Shown one piece after another: positions 21,246-34,028 of a DNA stretch of 64,000 nucleotides. Source of the stretch: Evernia prunastri (lineage: Eukaryota; Ascomycota; Lecanoromycetes; Lecanorales; Parmeliaceae); contig NKYR01000099.1 in NCBI GenBank assembly GCA_003184365.1, forward strand, positions 62,001 to 126,000, in the 5' to 3' direction. The position numbers and the translations under genes are program-made. How positions within the stretch are numbered: the first letter of the stretch is position 1; every line of letters begins with the position of its first letter. Under the pieces are notes generated by a model. It ran no database searches, had not been told where the DNA came from, and worked only from the letters and a program-made list of their open reading frames with translations.

Positions 21246-24200
21246 ATGGCATGAGCATTACCCTTCTTTTCTCCACCCCCCTTCTTCGCCCATCATTGAG
21301 ACTGAACTAATCCGGAGCTTTGACAGGCAGTCACGAAGCGCGCCGGCCGCAAGAAAGACACTAGCAATGCGCAGTCGGCCAGCAGCGGAGGAGGAAAACC
21401 CCAAGTCCGAAAGGCCGCTTTTGAGAGCAGCAAGAAGAAAGAGGTCGGAGTCTCGGATCTTACACTCATCAGCAAGATATCGAACGAGGCTATAAATGAT
21501 AATCTGAAGAAAAGGTTCGAAAATGCGGAAATCTACGTACGTTAAGCTGGCATAGGATTGGATACGTGGGTGGAACGGCAGTGCTGAGTGGGATCATAGA
21601 CATACATTGGCCATGTGCTGGTATCCGTCAACCCATTTCGAGACCGTGAGTGCCTATGCCGCTACAAGAAGAGACGGGCGAAGCTGACAATTGGTAGTGG
21701 GCATCTACACAGGCGCAGTGCTGGATTCCTACAGGGGCAAGAACCGACTTGAGGTCCCTCCTCACGTCTTCGCAGTCGCGGAATCGGCCTACTACAATAT
21801 GAATGCCTATAAGGACAATCAATGTGTCATCATTTCTGGAGAGTCAGGAGCCGGAAAGACAGAGGCGGCGAAACGGATAATGCAGTACATTGCCAACGTG
21901 TCTGGAGGCACTGATTCGTCAATACAACAGACGAAGGACATGGTTCTGGCTACAAATCCACTGCTCGAATCCTTTGGGAACGCAAAGACGTTGAGGAATA
22001 ATAACTCATCGCGATTTGGGAAATATCTGGAATTACAATTCAATGCGCAGGGAGAACCGGTTGGGGCCAACATTACGAACTATCTACTGGAGAAGTCAAG
22101 AGTTGTAGGACAGATTACGAATGAACGAAATTTCCACATCTTCTACCAATTTACGAAGGCTGCATCTACGAATCATCGAGGTAGGGTACAGCGCTTGGAG
22201 GCAACTAACTGACCGTGGCTGACACGATACACAGAGATCTTCGGAGTTCAACAGCCGCAATCTTACTCCTACACCAGTCGATCGAAATGCTTTGACGTAC
22301 AAGGGATAGATGACGGCGCAGAATTTAAAGATACACTGAATGCTATGAAGGTCATTGGCTTATCGCAGGGCGAGCAAGATAACATTTTTCGAATGTTAGC
22401 TACCATTTTATGGATCGGAAACGTCACCTTCCGGGAAGATGATAACGGAAACACAATGATCACTGACCAGTCAGTGGTCGATTTTGTAGCATACTTACTC
22501 GAGGTTGATGCTGCTCATGTCAACAAGGCTTTGACCTTACGCGTCGTCGAGACCAGCCGTGGAGGTCGCCGAGGATCTGTCTATGAGGTACCTTTGAACC
22601 CAACCCAAGCGACAGCCGTACGAGATGCTCTGGCAAAAGCAATATATTTCAATCTCTTCGATTGGATCGTTGACAGAGTCAATGCATCGCTCAAAGCACG
22701 TGGATCTGTGGCGAATTCAGTGGGTATTCTGGATATTTATGGGTTCGAAATCTTCGACAAGAACAGCTTTGAGCAGCTTTGCATCAACTACGTCAACGAG
22801 AAACTCCAGCAGATCTTCATTCAACTTACCCTCAAGACCGAACAGGAAGAGTACGCAAGGGAGAAGATACAATGGACGCCGATTAATTACTTCGACAACA
22901 AGATTGTGTGCGAGCTCATAGAGGAAAAACGACCGCCAGGTGTCTTTGCTGCGCTGAATGACGCCTGCGCTACTGCTCATGCGGATTCAGGGGCTGCGGA
23001 CCAAACCTTTGTACAAAGGCTAAATGCTCTATCTTCAAACCCTCATTTCCAACCAAGGCAAGGGCAGTTCGTCATCAAGCACTACGCGGGTGATGTCAAC
23101 TATGCTATCGAAGGTATGACAGACAAGAACAAAGATCAACTGTTGAAGGATCTGCTCAACCTTGTGGGCGAAAGCAGTAACAACTTTGTGCACTCGCTAT
23201 TCCCTCATCAAGTCAATCAAGACGACAAGCGTCGTCCGCCAACCGCAGGTGACAAGATCAAAGCGTCCGCAAACGACCTGGTGGCAACATTGATGAAGGC
23301 CTCCCCATCTTATATCCGAACTATCAAGCCCAACGACAATAAATCGCCTAGCGAATACAACATTGGCAATGTCATGCATCAAATAAAGTACCTCGGTTTG
23401 CAAGAGAATGTCCGAATACGAAGGGCTGGTTTCGCTTATCGGCAGACATTCGACAAATTCGTTGAGCGATTTTATCTTCTCTCGCCTAAGACCTCCTATG
23501 CCGGTGATTACACGTGGACCAGTGATGCTCTCTCCGGAACAAAGCAGATTCTAAAGGATACGAGTATACCGCCTGAGGAGTTCCAAATGGGTGTCACTAA
23601 AGCTTTCATCAAGACTCCCGAAACACTCTTCGCCCTTGAGCACATGCGAGATCGCTATTGGCACAACATGGCAATACGAATTCAGAGAGCATGGAGAAAC
23701 TACCTGCGCTACCGCATCGAGTGTGCCATTCGAATCCAAAGATTCTGGCGAAGGATCAATGGCGGTGGCGAATACCAGCAGCTTAGAGATTACGGCACCA
23801 GCCAAGTTCTCCAAGACCGAAAGGAAAGGCGGCGATTCAGTTTGATCGGCTCCCGTAGGTATCTTGGGGACTATCTCGGAGTTGCGAATACCGGTGGCTT
23901 TGGTGAACTAATTCGGAAATCTATCAACATTAGCGGTCAGTATCTTCTTTAACGACGACAGGGGGCAAAGACTTACTTGCTTCAATAGGCCATGAAAATG
24001 TCCTTTTTTCCTGTCGATGCGAGTTGCTTGTCACTAAATTTGGGAGGTCAAGCAAGCCGAGTCCTCGCAATCTGGTTCTCGTAAGTTTGATGTTCTTCTT
24101 TGTTAGTAGGTTTGAGCTGACGATTCAAAGACCAACAAAGCTGTTTACATCGTTGTATCTCAAATGTTAAATCGGCAATTGTCCATCTCCTCCGAGCGGA

Positions 24201-25439
24201 CGATACCTTTAGGTGCTATCAAATTCGTCAGCGCATCCAAGCTAAAGGACGATTGGTTCTCCTTGGGTGTCAGCTCGCCTCAAGAGGCAGATCCTTTGAT
24301 AAACTGCGTATTCAAAACAGAATTCTTCACGCATTTGAAAAGAGTCATGCCTGGGGGTTTGAACCTCAAGATTGCTGAGTCCATTGAATACAACAAGAAG
24401 CCGGGGAAGCCGTCAATAGTCAAGGTTGTCAAAGACTCAACGGTACCAAGGGACGATCTTTACAAGAGTGGTACCATTCACACCGGCCAAGGCGAACCAC
24501 CAAACTCGGTTTCAAAACGAACCCCTAAAGGAAAGCCGAAAGCTGGGAAGCCCATCACGCAAGGGAAGCTATTGCGGCCAGGTGGTCCTGGAGGTGGGCC
24601 TTCGAAGCTGGCATCTCGGCCTGCAGCAGCACGGCCCGTGCCTCAGCCCATGCCATCACAGCCGTCGCAACCCAGACCTACACCCGCTCAGACACCATCT
24701 GTACGATCAGTACCTCAACCTGCCGCCGCCCAACCAAGAGCTGTTCCACAACCGTTAGCTGCGGTCAACGGTATCAGCCATGGTAGAAGCGATTCGGCAG
24801 GTCGAGCACCACCGCCACCGCCACCTGCTCCTCCTCCAGCTGTCAAGAAAGATACCTACAAGGCTCTTTACGAGTTTACTGGTCAAAGCCAGAACGAGCT
24901 CCACCACGTTATGAAGGACGAGATTATAGAAGTTCTGAACAAAGCGGACAACGGTTCGTTCTTGCCACCTAGTGACTCCGTTTTATACACTAACATTCCT
25001 AGCAGGCTGGTGGCTCGCCAAGAAGCTCGACGGCTCCTCTCAAGGCTGGGTCCCCTCTGCCTACCTCACAGAAGAAATACCCAAGCCCATCCCTCCGCCA
25101 GCTCCACCTCAGCCTGTCGCTCGCACTGTTCCCGCACCGCCTCCCTCTGCATCCACCAACGGCATCAATGGCACCGCCTCCCGCGCCCCCGCCGCAAAAG
25201 CGAAACCGACGCCCCCTGCGCCGCCGAAACGACCCGGAGGCGCCAGAAAACCAGCACCGCCGCCTGCGCCCAGAGACAGCGCTGTAAGCATGGGGACGAG
25301 TAACGGCGGGAGCGGGGGAAACACGCCGGAGAAGACAGATGGGGCCAGGACGCCGAGTTTGGCCGGGGGGTTGGCGGAGGCGTTGAGAGCGAGGCAGATG
25401 AGCATGCAGGGACGGAAAGACGAGGATGATGACTGGTAG
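21246..25439 (+). CDS. myoA: Class I myosin (MyoA/Myo5)
   Basis: Actin motor for endocytosis and polarised growth. Well-supported exons: 21327-21536, 21600-21645, 21698-22180, 22235-23935, 23989-24080, 24131-24953 and 25006-25439. The head has the P-loop GESGAGKT (about 133), switch I NNSSRFGK and switch II DIYGFEIF (about 413). Two IQ motifs follow (AIRIQRAWRNYLRYR, AIRIQRFWRR), then the TH1 lipid-binding tail (SSERTIPLGAIKF), Pro-rich TH2, an SH3 domain (YKALYEFTGQ to WWLAKKLDG and GWVPSAYL) and an acidic end DEDDDW that recruits Arp2/3. The start is uncertain: exon 21327 begins in phase 0 with AVTKRAGRKK and has no in-frame ATG. ATG 21246-21248 would fit with a GC-AG intron (21249-21326, branch CTAAT), giving 1263 residues, close to the usual length. 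Confidence 0.93.
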
Positions 25440-25753
25440 GGGGGTTGTGTAAAATGCAATTCGAAGCTGCGGGAGCGATACAGAAGACATGACGAGGGCG
25501 GGTCCGGCGTTTTGACGATATCGCTAGATTACGAAGCTTGCTCCGGCTCCATTTACACCTTTAGCTATGGAAAACCTCATGAGGCGACTCTCGATTCTTA
25601 TCCCACTGACCTAACCTCTCCTTCCTTCCATATCCTTACATTTTCACAGCCCTTACACACTCCCTCAAGACTCCCAAACCTCCTCCCTTCCTTACCCCGT
25701 GCTCATTTAAACCATTCCCACCCCTCCCCCCAACCGACCCCGCACCTGCCATT

Positions 25754-25782
25754 CACTCACTCACTCACTCACTCACTCACTC
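25754..25782 (+). repeat. (CTCA)n microsatellite
   Basis: About seven uninterrupted copies of the tetranucleotide, continued by imperfect CTCC/CTCA units to about 25820. Confidence 0.9.
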
Positions 25783-25962
25783 CCTCACTCCCTTACTTAT
25801 TCATTCACTCACCCACCCACCCAGCTCGAACGCGAAAGGAGCAATCATCCTAGACTTGACGTCTAGACTTGACACTTGGACTTGACATCCAGAACTGACA
25901 ATCTGAACCCCGCCTTTGCCCGCTCGTCTCAGCCACGCGTTTGGAGCCACGAGATCCTAGAC

Positions 25963-26008
25963 AGAGCGGAGCAGAGCAGAGCAGATCAGAGCAGATCAGA
26001 GAAGAGCA
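25963..26008 (+). repeat. AGAGC/AGATC pentanucleotide-like repeat
   Basis: Imperfect repeats built from GAGCAGAGCAGATCA units just upstream of the AAGC microsatellite. Confidence 0.8.
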
Positions 26009-26028
26009 TATATATACACAGATCTGAC

Positions 26029-26030
<2 letters not shown>

Positions 26031-26060
<30 letters not shown>
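26031..26060 (+). repeat. (AAGC)n microsatellite
   Basis: About seven and a half perfect AAGC copies. Confidence 0.9.
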
Positions 26061-26061
<1 letters not shown>

Positions 26062-26199
26062 GACACCGCCAACGACAAGATGTGTCACTCATGTGGTCGA
26101 AAAGCCCCTTTCATGAACAGCAAAGAGTATGTAACGTATGTAACACGTCACATGCCAAGTAGGCCCGCTCGCTGGGGGAAGAGCTAGGTAACGCTAGGA

Positions 26200-26460
26200 A
26201 TAGAAGGAAAAGCACGGGACAGAAAGGAAGGAAAGCATCGATAGTATCAGTGAATAGAAAGGAAAGGAAGGCTGGTAGGGATAGAAAGGAAGGACGGAGA
26301 TGATGGGCGGAAGACTTGGGATGGAAGGAAGGAAGGCTTGTGGTAGTAGAGCGACGGGGGGGATAGAAGGAAGGGTTAGAGATGAAAGAAGGCTCGGGAT
26401 AGGAGGATGGAAGGCTAGGGATAGCAAAGGGCTAGGAATCGAAGGCTAGGGAGAGAAAGC
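26200..26460 (+). repeat. Purine-rich GGAAGG/GGATAG tract
   Basis: About 260 bp where the plus strand is almost all A and G, built from loosely repeated GATAGAAAGGAAGG and GGCTAGGGATAG words. It lies between two gene 3' ends; polypurine tracts can form triplexes, but no role is shown. Confidence 0.7.
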
Positions 26461-26742
26461 TGAGGACAACGCTTTCGATAAAACAGGGCACGTGAAGGTG
26501 GGACAATCGTAGATAAAGACAAGAGAGACCCTAACATGGAAAAGGGCTCTAGAATGATTGCCGATGCTAGTGTAAATAGAATCAATGACTTTCTTTCTCT
26601 TTCCCCGCCCTATTGCTGCCGTAAGCCACGGAGCTCGGGACACCAACGCTTTCTTCTCCTGACGCCGCAACGCCTTGTTGAATGCTCGCTCGCTCGCTCC
26701 CTCGTCCCCCCTCCGGCCTCCCCCCCTTCCCCCCCCGGGGGC

Positions 26743-29700
26743 TCAAGTACCACCCATGACCTCATCGCCGTCATCAGCTCCATCCGATCCGCTTTCCCGT
26801 CGCGTCGGCTCCGCAGCAGGTCCATCCTGGATCCAGCGCGTGAAGTCCTCCGTCTCCCTCTCGAGCCCGGCGCCGGATATCTCCCGGATCAACGTCCCCT
26901 TCTCCCCGAACAGGGCGGAGAATCTGTCCTTCCGCTCTCGGGACGCCTCTTCGTACGCGCCTAGCCCCCGCTTCCGGACAAGGTTGTTGTGCACCCACCA
27001 GTCGGCGGTGTACTCTTCGTACAGCAGCTTGTAGGCGCGTGGGGAGTTTGGAGGGTGCGCGGGCGGCTGGATCGTGATGACCAGGCCGTCCTGGTTCCAC
27101 TGAGGGATGCCGTACGTGTTGTTGTACTCTTCTTCGTCCGCCAACATGGGGGGCATGTTGCGCTTCAGGAAGGGTAGCTGTATGTCCGAGAGCTTGACCC
27201 CTTCGGTCTGATCGCGCATGGAGAAGGTGGAGATGTAGTAGGACCAGCGTTGGTGGACGGCGAGTTCGTCGGCTTGGTACGTCTTCTCCTCTCTCTTGAA
27301 GAGTGAAACGATCACGTGCTTAGATAGACGATTCTGGCCCTGATGTTAGGAGCCATTCCGGATTCGTGGAGGGAGCGGAAACTTACGTAGCGGATGCGGT
27401 ACATATCACCCTCTCTGACGAGACCCTGGACTCGCTTTCGATAGGTCAACTCTGTATTGTGAGTAGTTTCGTCCTCCTTACGATCCTTGTAGAAGAGGTT
27501 GATAATTTCAAGACTCTTGTCTTTATTGTCGCTGACGAGAATTTGAAGTGCAAATCTGATGAGGGCAGCAAGAAGTTTATCGAAGTTATACAGCAAAAAG
27601 CCGCTCTCTATGTAGTAGCGGCGCAATGTCTCTTCGAGTTGAGATAGATCTATCTCGGACTTCATAACTTCCTCGAACATGCTGATCGTCTGGTGGTAGT
27701 AGTTTGCCGAAGGACTGACGTCGGCAAAGAAGTCGCTTGGTGTCTTCTCAATCAGTTGTAGATCATTGGCAGCTTTGGCCATATTTGCCCGCTGGACATC
27801 TCCGTGCACTTGCTTCTCGTTGAGCTTGAGGGTCAGTAGCCTTCGATAGAAAGTATCGAACATCTTCATGAAGCAGTATATGTTAAGGCTGGCATAGAGG
27901 TTGAAGTCATCACGCCTGTAAGGCACGTTCCAGTCTTTTGATTTATCGCCAGTGGAAAGGACGTTCAACCAGCGATCTTCGGCTTCGTCCACACGAGCGG
28001 GCTTGTCTGTCGGCGTGTCCGTAGACGCCGGGGTATCCTCGTCATTGGACACATCAGGTGTGGTCTCTTTGCTCTCTAGAACGCTGTCTTCCTTCTGACC
28101 CGGTCGACCACGCTCTAGGACTCCGCGTAAAAGATTTGACTTTCTTCCATTGGTAGCTTTCCGACCTCGTGCAAGCCCTGAGTCTTCGACCGTACCGACC
28201 TCATCGTCGACCTCTTCATTTGATGGTGTCGTTTCGTAGATGTCACTCATCCTTGCCTGGAAAGCATCACGGTCGATGTCGAAGAAAGTTGGAATGAAGG
28301 TCTTGATAAATGTCTCAATCCTTGTCTTATCCGTTTCGTTGGTGACAGGACCGTATTGAAGTTGGGTTAGAATGAGATGACAAGCATCATGGACAACATC
28401 GAGGTCATCGAACTCAAACTTGAATTGATGATTCGGTACCGAGTTCCAAGGAGCAATGCGTTGGCGTCGCTGCTCCTCCCATTTGACATGAATCTCGGTT
28501 TGAAGGACTTTGGGTTGGAATTGACGTTTGTCACCAGACCTCCCGAGAATGCCCTGGTGATCCAAGCTCTTCCAAAATATTTTATTCGTCTGCTCACGCC
28601 AGACCTTCTCCCACTCCCGCTGGCTAGCCTTCCATTCTTCACACTTCATCTTGAGTCTTCCAAGCAGTACTGAAATAACAGCGTCTGGTCTCCTAAACAT
28701 GTCATTAATGACTTTGCATCCACGTTCTCTGTCGTAGATTTTCTTGATAACACGCTGGTATATTGTCTCGCTTTGACCACCAATACCAGGAGGCAAGACA
28801 AAATTAGACCTCTCATCCGGACTCATCATACTCAGCTGCTGTGCTATTGGCTCCAAAAGCTGAATTGTCCTTGAACAGGCTTCGATGTTGATATCGTAGT
28901 CATGACGCTCCTCTTCGATGCGGTGCAAAGATTCTTCAAACACGTTTTTGCGATGCGCGATGAAGCCTGAATCTTCAGAGGCCCAGGTAGGATGAGATAC
29001 CCATTCATCATTGAGCACTTGTTGACACATTTCATCTCGTCCACTGCAGATCCTCAAGCGTTCTCGTTTGGGAAGCATTCGATAGCTAGGGCCTAGACCG
29101 CGGCAGTTGCTCAGAACAACCTTGTCGCCCGGAATTTTGGGTCTGTTTTCGATGATCTCGTCGCGTCCGTCGTACTGAACGAAGTTCTTGAAATAGTTCA
29201 TCAAATCAGGGTTGCCGCCAATGAACCCGTGAACCTTATGTACGAGATTATTCTTGTCCACGAGATCTTGCGTGAAGAGATTGCAAAGCTTGAGGAATTC
29301 GTTGTACGTCTTCTTGTCGCCAATGAACTTTCTGACACGCTCAAAAAAGGCAATTTGGTCCATGGTATCGCCAAGATCTTTGGAGGGAGGCATGGGGGTT
29401 GGAAGGCTGGGGACAAGCGTTGGTGACGCAGGAGGTATTTCAGGTACTGTAGGTTTGGCTTGATCGAGTTTGGCCCGCTGTACACAGTTGGTGGTTAGTC
29501 GTGGTGGTTTCTTTCGACGGTTGTGGGGTATAAAAGCATCATGGGAAAGGAAGAGCCATGTCGCGCAGACAAGCGTGTCGCTTGGTGAACGTAAGGAAAA
29601 TAGTGAAGTGCTTAGATGGGGAGACGTGAAAACCTTCGGTCTATGTCTTTCGAAGATGTACGCTTTTGGATGCTGCATGAGTTGCTCATAACAGATTTAC

Positions 29701-32230
29701 ATATCGCGGAGGAACAACTGTGTTGTTCGACGCCACAAGAAAAGAGGAGGTTGGTGTTTCCCGTAACAAAACAATCAGTCACTCACCTTATTCACATTAC
29801 CTCGCGCACCACCATTTCTATTGTTCAACCCATTGGGCCCAGCTCCGGCATCAACAGCTGCTGCTCCGCCAGTTATCTGGGACCCGGGCCCCCCACGTCG
29901 CTTTTTGTTTTCTTTCGTGGCTGATGGAGGTGCGAAGTTGCCAACCGGCGGCATCTTGTCAGGTCTTGGCGTCTGCACTTGAGCTTGTTGTACATCACCA
30001 CGGACATTACTGAGCATGGCGGCGTCTTCAGAGGCTTGCTTCGCAGCTGCTTGCGCTTTCGCTTGCGCTGCTGACTCTGGGAGGAATTGTTTGAAGTCTT
30101 CCAGCAGATCTGGAGCCGATGCAAACAGTTGGGTTACTTGGGCGTAAACATCCTGGATCGGTTTGGACTCTCTTTGGTAGGTCTGAAGAATCTCTAAAAA
30201 TTGCTTGTAAATTTCTGGTTGTGTAGCAAAGCGATTCTGTCGTGCATCATTAGTCAGCTTCTTTTCATGCTAGCCGGGGTCAACACTCGCTTACCTTAAT
30301 CTTGTTGACATATCCGATAGCATGGTTGAATTCAACAGGACCTCTCTTTTCCAACCCCAGCTGGCTGCTCGAAGTTAATGCTGCGCTATTGAGTCCAACA
30401 GCAGCTTGACCAAGACCAGTAGCTTGGCCCCCGCCAGGAGAGATCTGGGCTATTGGATGTCTCCCTTGGGCCCCATTTGTCGCAACAGCGGACACCGCGT
30501 TCGACAAATGCGATACTCCACGCTGTTCCTGCTGGTGTGCGATCAGTGCAGCTTCTCCTTGATCATCTGCTCCATAGGACGCTCCGGTTTCGCTGCCCAT
30601 ATTGGCCTGACCAGGGAATGTAGGATGTCCTCCAGCACGCGGGTCTGAAAACGCAGCACGTAGGCTATCTTCTTCCTGCTGTTGAGCCAGCCATTCGCCG
30701 TTCACCTGCGCCCCGTCCGCATAGATTGCCTGTCGAGAGTTCTCCATTGTTGATGCACCATTGGGTACCCCGTTGACACGATTTTGGACAGACGGCATCT
30801 GAGACACTGTGGTCCCCATTGGGGTAGTCACTCGAATCGCGTTAGGGTCATCTCTTGTTCCACACTCTATCCTGTACCCAGGGGGTAAAAACGTGTTGAA
30901 GCCTTGTATCAGCTCCGGATGACCGGCGAACAACGACGACACTCGGTCGATTACGCCCGGGGTATCAATGGCCTGGCTCTTGAAGTCTTTCATGATATCC
31001 AGGAACTGATTGTACACGTCCGGCTGAGTTACGAATCGGACTTTGACCTGATCTAGGTAACTCAACGCATCGTTCAGAATAGGCTGCTGCCCTTGCGATA
31101 AGGCGCCGATTCCCGTGGATAGCTGCTGTGGGGTCGCAGCATTACCGAAGCCCAGTAATTGCTGGGGAGGAAGACCCTGGGTCACTTGCTGAGCGAACGG
31201 TCTCAAAGAATTTTCGCTCTGTGATTGCACTCCATTACTAAAGACATTTCCTGGTCCACTTGGAGCTCCTAACGCTGCTAAAGGCTGAGAGGGTGCTGCA
31301 CCGACGCCCGGGTGTTGGTCGTTCAAGATCCCATTTGGCCCGTGCAGAGTCGCTGGGACTCTTGAAGCCACGGGCTGTTGGATTGGGATGGCGCCAGTAT
31401 GATTCTCGCGAGGTGATTGATGTTGTTCACGCTGTTGTTGCTCCCGTTGGTGCAGCTGCTCACGTTGCAGTTGCTCGCGCTGTTGCTGCTCACGTTGTTG
31501 CTGGTGCAATATCTCGGTTTCTTGATCGTACCGTCGCTGGGCCAACTCATGCTGCATCTGCTGCTCCGTGTGCCGTTCCCTCTCGATGTCTCTTTCCATA
31601 GCCATCGTCGCTTGAGGAGACTGTTGCTGTTGCAACGAGGGACCCAGCGTGGGCAATGCGTAATTGGGAGCTTGAACTGGGTGATGTTGCATGCCAGGAG
31701 GTGACTGTTGCTGCTGTGGAGCAGGTGGCCCACGCGCGGACTGTATAGACGCCACTGAAGGCATGCCCTGAGGGTTTGGGAGACTGTGACCGTTTGGTTG
31801 ACCGGAAAAGAACGACCCTGAATGGAGGTTGTCAGTAAATGCTCCAGCACCTCGGCATGTGACATGGAATGCTTCCTGCACGAAGTGGACATACCAGACT
31901 GTTGTAAGAGAGAGGATCCATTCATCTGTGGTGGAGGGACTTGGTGCATGGTCTGAGGTTGGCTTGGTCTAATGATAACACCGTCAGCGAAATTTTCATG
32001 CACAAGATGATGCGTGCCGAGAGGATCTACAGACAAAACTATATTATCCGCGAGATGATGCATGCCGAGAAGATCTACCTCGCGGATAATGAAACACTGT
32101 GCCAGTACAAGGAGTGGACTCACCCAAATGTCCCGGGTTGTCTTTGCTGCCCTAGTGTATGCTCATTGTTTGCTGGAGGCGCTCCACCTCCTGACACCGG
32201 TGGCCAACCGTTGCTATTTTGTGGGTTCAT
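26743..32230 (-). CDS. sin3: Transcriptional corepressor SIN3
   Basis: Scaffold of the Sin3/Rpd3 histone deacetylase complex in the nucleus. Six exons (32230-32124, 31968-31895, 31817-30295, 30236-29787, 29477-27387, 27339-26743) sum to 1613 residues in frame. Start: ATG at 32230 (MNPQNSNGWPPV), after a likely spliced 5' UTR (acceptor CTCCCAG at about 32250). PAH1 at about 305 (ALSYLDQVKVRF, FNTFLPPGY), PAH2 at about 550 split by an intron (YVNKIK-NRFATQP, FKQFLPE), PAH3 at about 757 (FFERVRKFIGDKKTYNEFLKL). The HDAC-interacting region starts near 837 (CRGLGPSYRMLPK), and the conserved C-terminal domain ends the protein. The region between the N-terminus and PAH1 is Gln/Arg/Glu-rich. Two introns are long for this window (155 and 309 bp). 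Confidence 0.95.
31969..32123 (-). other. SIN3 intron 1 with internal repeats and hairpin
   Basis: GT-AG intron (GTGAGT donor, ATTAG acceptor). It contains two similar 27-bp units in plus-strand coordinates 32004-32030 and 32052-32078 (three mismatches, 48 bp apart). It also contains a perfect 12-bp inverted repeat, 32043-32054 against 32079-32090 (ATTATCCGCGAG / CTCGCGGATAAT). Confidence 0.7.
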
Positions 32231-33062
32231 CTCATGCGCCGGAGAGGACTGCACCTGGGAGAGTGTGTTGTCAGCACCTTTTAATCTGCACTTTGGTGTG
32301 GCTTATAAACATAGCAAGCATACCTGTGACGAGGGAGATCTTGCTGCGATTCAACAGATCATGAGTGGTGCGATCAGGATATGCGGGAGATCGGAGAGAC
32401 GTGTGCTTCAAATTTGCGCTCTCCACGTGCGCTTCTGAGCGCGCCTTTGCGTCTGCTTAGCTCAGGCGAAAGACTTGGATATTGTTAAGTGGATCCGGCA
32501 TGAGAAGGTAGTAGAGTAGGTATCGTGTTGAGAGGGAAAATGATAGAAGGTATTGGGTCGGAGAAGAAGGAGTTGTGGAGACACAGTTCTTTTGGTAGTT
32601 GGACACAACTGGAGGAAGCTTGCAGGGGCGTCACCGATCGGCATTAAGCTGTCACGTTGATCCCGCCGCTAAACCCTTTCCTACTGGTTCTAACCAAATT
32701 TAAGCTTCTGGTACGCATTCAAGACTCAAGACGATTCACTTTCGTCAAGAATAGAGCGAGCGGGTGGTACACACAAAAATGATATAAACCATGTTTCGGA
32801 AATCGTTTCTCTTCACTCTATACCTGTAAAGGGCCGACTTTACTACTGCTGAGAATAGCCCTTTCTCCTTGAAAGAAGCACAAGGGACAATAGGCTATGA
32901 TAAAACGCCACAATCGCGCAGAGTAAACAAAGCTCTAAGACCGCTTTGGTATCAAACGTCCATCCCCGAACCTAAGTAGTAACGAAAGTAACCACGTCCT
33001 TTGCAAACTCCCATTCCATGGCATCAACTCGTCAAAATGTATAGAGACCCCGGTCCAATCTT
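32231..33062. other. SIN3 upstream region / FAS1 gene 3' region
   Basis: Upstream of the SIN3 start there is a likely 5' UTR intron (donor GTATGC near 32323, acceptor near 32250, with CTGAC). The rest shows no gene. Confidence 0.45.
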
Positions 33063-34028
33063 TCATGATGCATAATTTAGGCAACCCTTGATGATCCACT
33101 GTAAGTTTTCCAGTCAGTAGGTCCCATGTAGATCAAGTCTGAGCCATAAGATAAGTGCGAGAGTCAACACGCTATCTCAACCAGTCTTGCGTCCCAAACC
33201 GAGATGTATTCAGGGGATAAAGGGCTGGGGAAGTTGCTTACAACCTCTCCATTCGAAACCCTGCTTGCTATGCTTGAGACTTCGACATTGCCCGGTTGGA
33301 CCTGAATTACATCAGCAACCATACATACAAGTGAAAGTTCTGGGAGGGGAGGCAAGAAGCCAAAGTATGGGCATGTGGCTGGGTATCGCGCCGCATGTTT
33401 GGGATACAGCAGAGGAGGAAACAACCGGGTCAAGGAATTAGAAGCATACCATTTTCTTTCCATCTTTCTTCTCCCACCACAATTTGCCTCCACCTATCGA
33501 GTCCACCTTCTCCCCCTCCTTCCACGGGCTAACAGGCACGACGTGCGCCTCCACGAACCTCCTCAGATTCCTTTGTGCCCTATCCTCCCCGCTTTGCCCT
33601 TCATACGCCTTCGCACCCAGTTCGCTGTAGTCCTCAGGGTCCTCCCACGGCTTCCGGGGAAGCTTCTGTAACTCTGAATTGAGGGGTGCGAGCACTGTAG
33701 TATTCTGGCCGTTGGCGTTTAAGCGCCTGGAGATGGTGTCGATGTCTCGAGTGAAGCCGGCGAAGATGTTGATGACGCGCTCTTTGCCGATGACATCCGA
33801 GATGCTGAGGTCTCCTGAGCCGCCGGATGAGCCGTCTTTGGTTTTGTCGTTCGATGGAGGAAAGAGGATGTTGGGGATGTTCATGATGGGGGCTTGTCCC
33901 TTGTCGGAGGCAGGCTTCGCGGGGGAGTTGCCTGTACGGAAGAGGTTTGGCAGGACGAGAAGCTGGCATGCAGCCGTTGATGCCTGGAAACTGAGAGTAA
34001 ATAAAATCACCGAGGCTGAGAACTTCAT
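33063..34028 (-). CDS. Secreted FAS1 (fasciclin) domain protein
   Basis: Exons 34028-33450, 33301-33242 and 33098-33063 give 224 residues. MKFSASVILFTLSFQASTAA is a good signal peptide with cleavage expected near residue 20. A single FAS1-like domain follows: TVLAPLNSELQKLPRKPWED, NLRRFVEAHVVP, then KKMVQPGNVEV and NGEVWIIKGCLNYA. The last two strands only appear when the two introns (148 and 143 bp) are removed, which supports the model. FAS1 proteins mediate adhesion or cell-surface contacts. In fungi some are GPI-anchored or vacuolar; no GPI signal is visible here. The start at 34028 was preferred over an upstream ATG because it begins directly with the signal peptide. Confidence 0.8.

Larger units (their letters stand above)
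25440..26742. other. Repeat-rich convergent intergenic region
   Basis: 1.3 kb between the ends of myoA (plus) and sin3 (minus). It contains several microsatellites and a purine-rich GGAAGG-type tract, listed separately. Open frames in it have repetitive composition and were rejected as genes. Confidence 0.6.

Noticed and set aside
26031..26060. Possible CRISPR-like repeat array
   Set aside because: Direct tetranucleotide microsatellite without spacers, in a eukaryotic genome.
25512..26092. Open frames over microsatellites
   Set aside because: Their residues are Ser/His/Thr or Ala/Ser/Lys repeats derived from CTCA and AAGC repeats.
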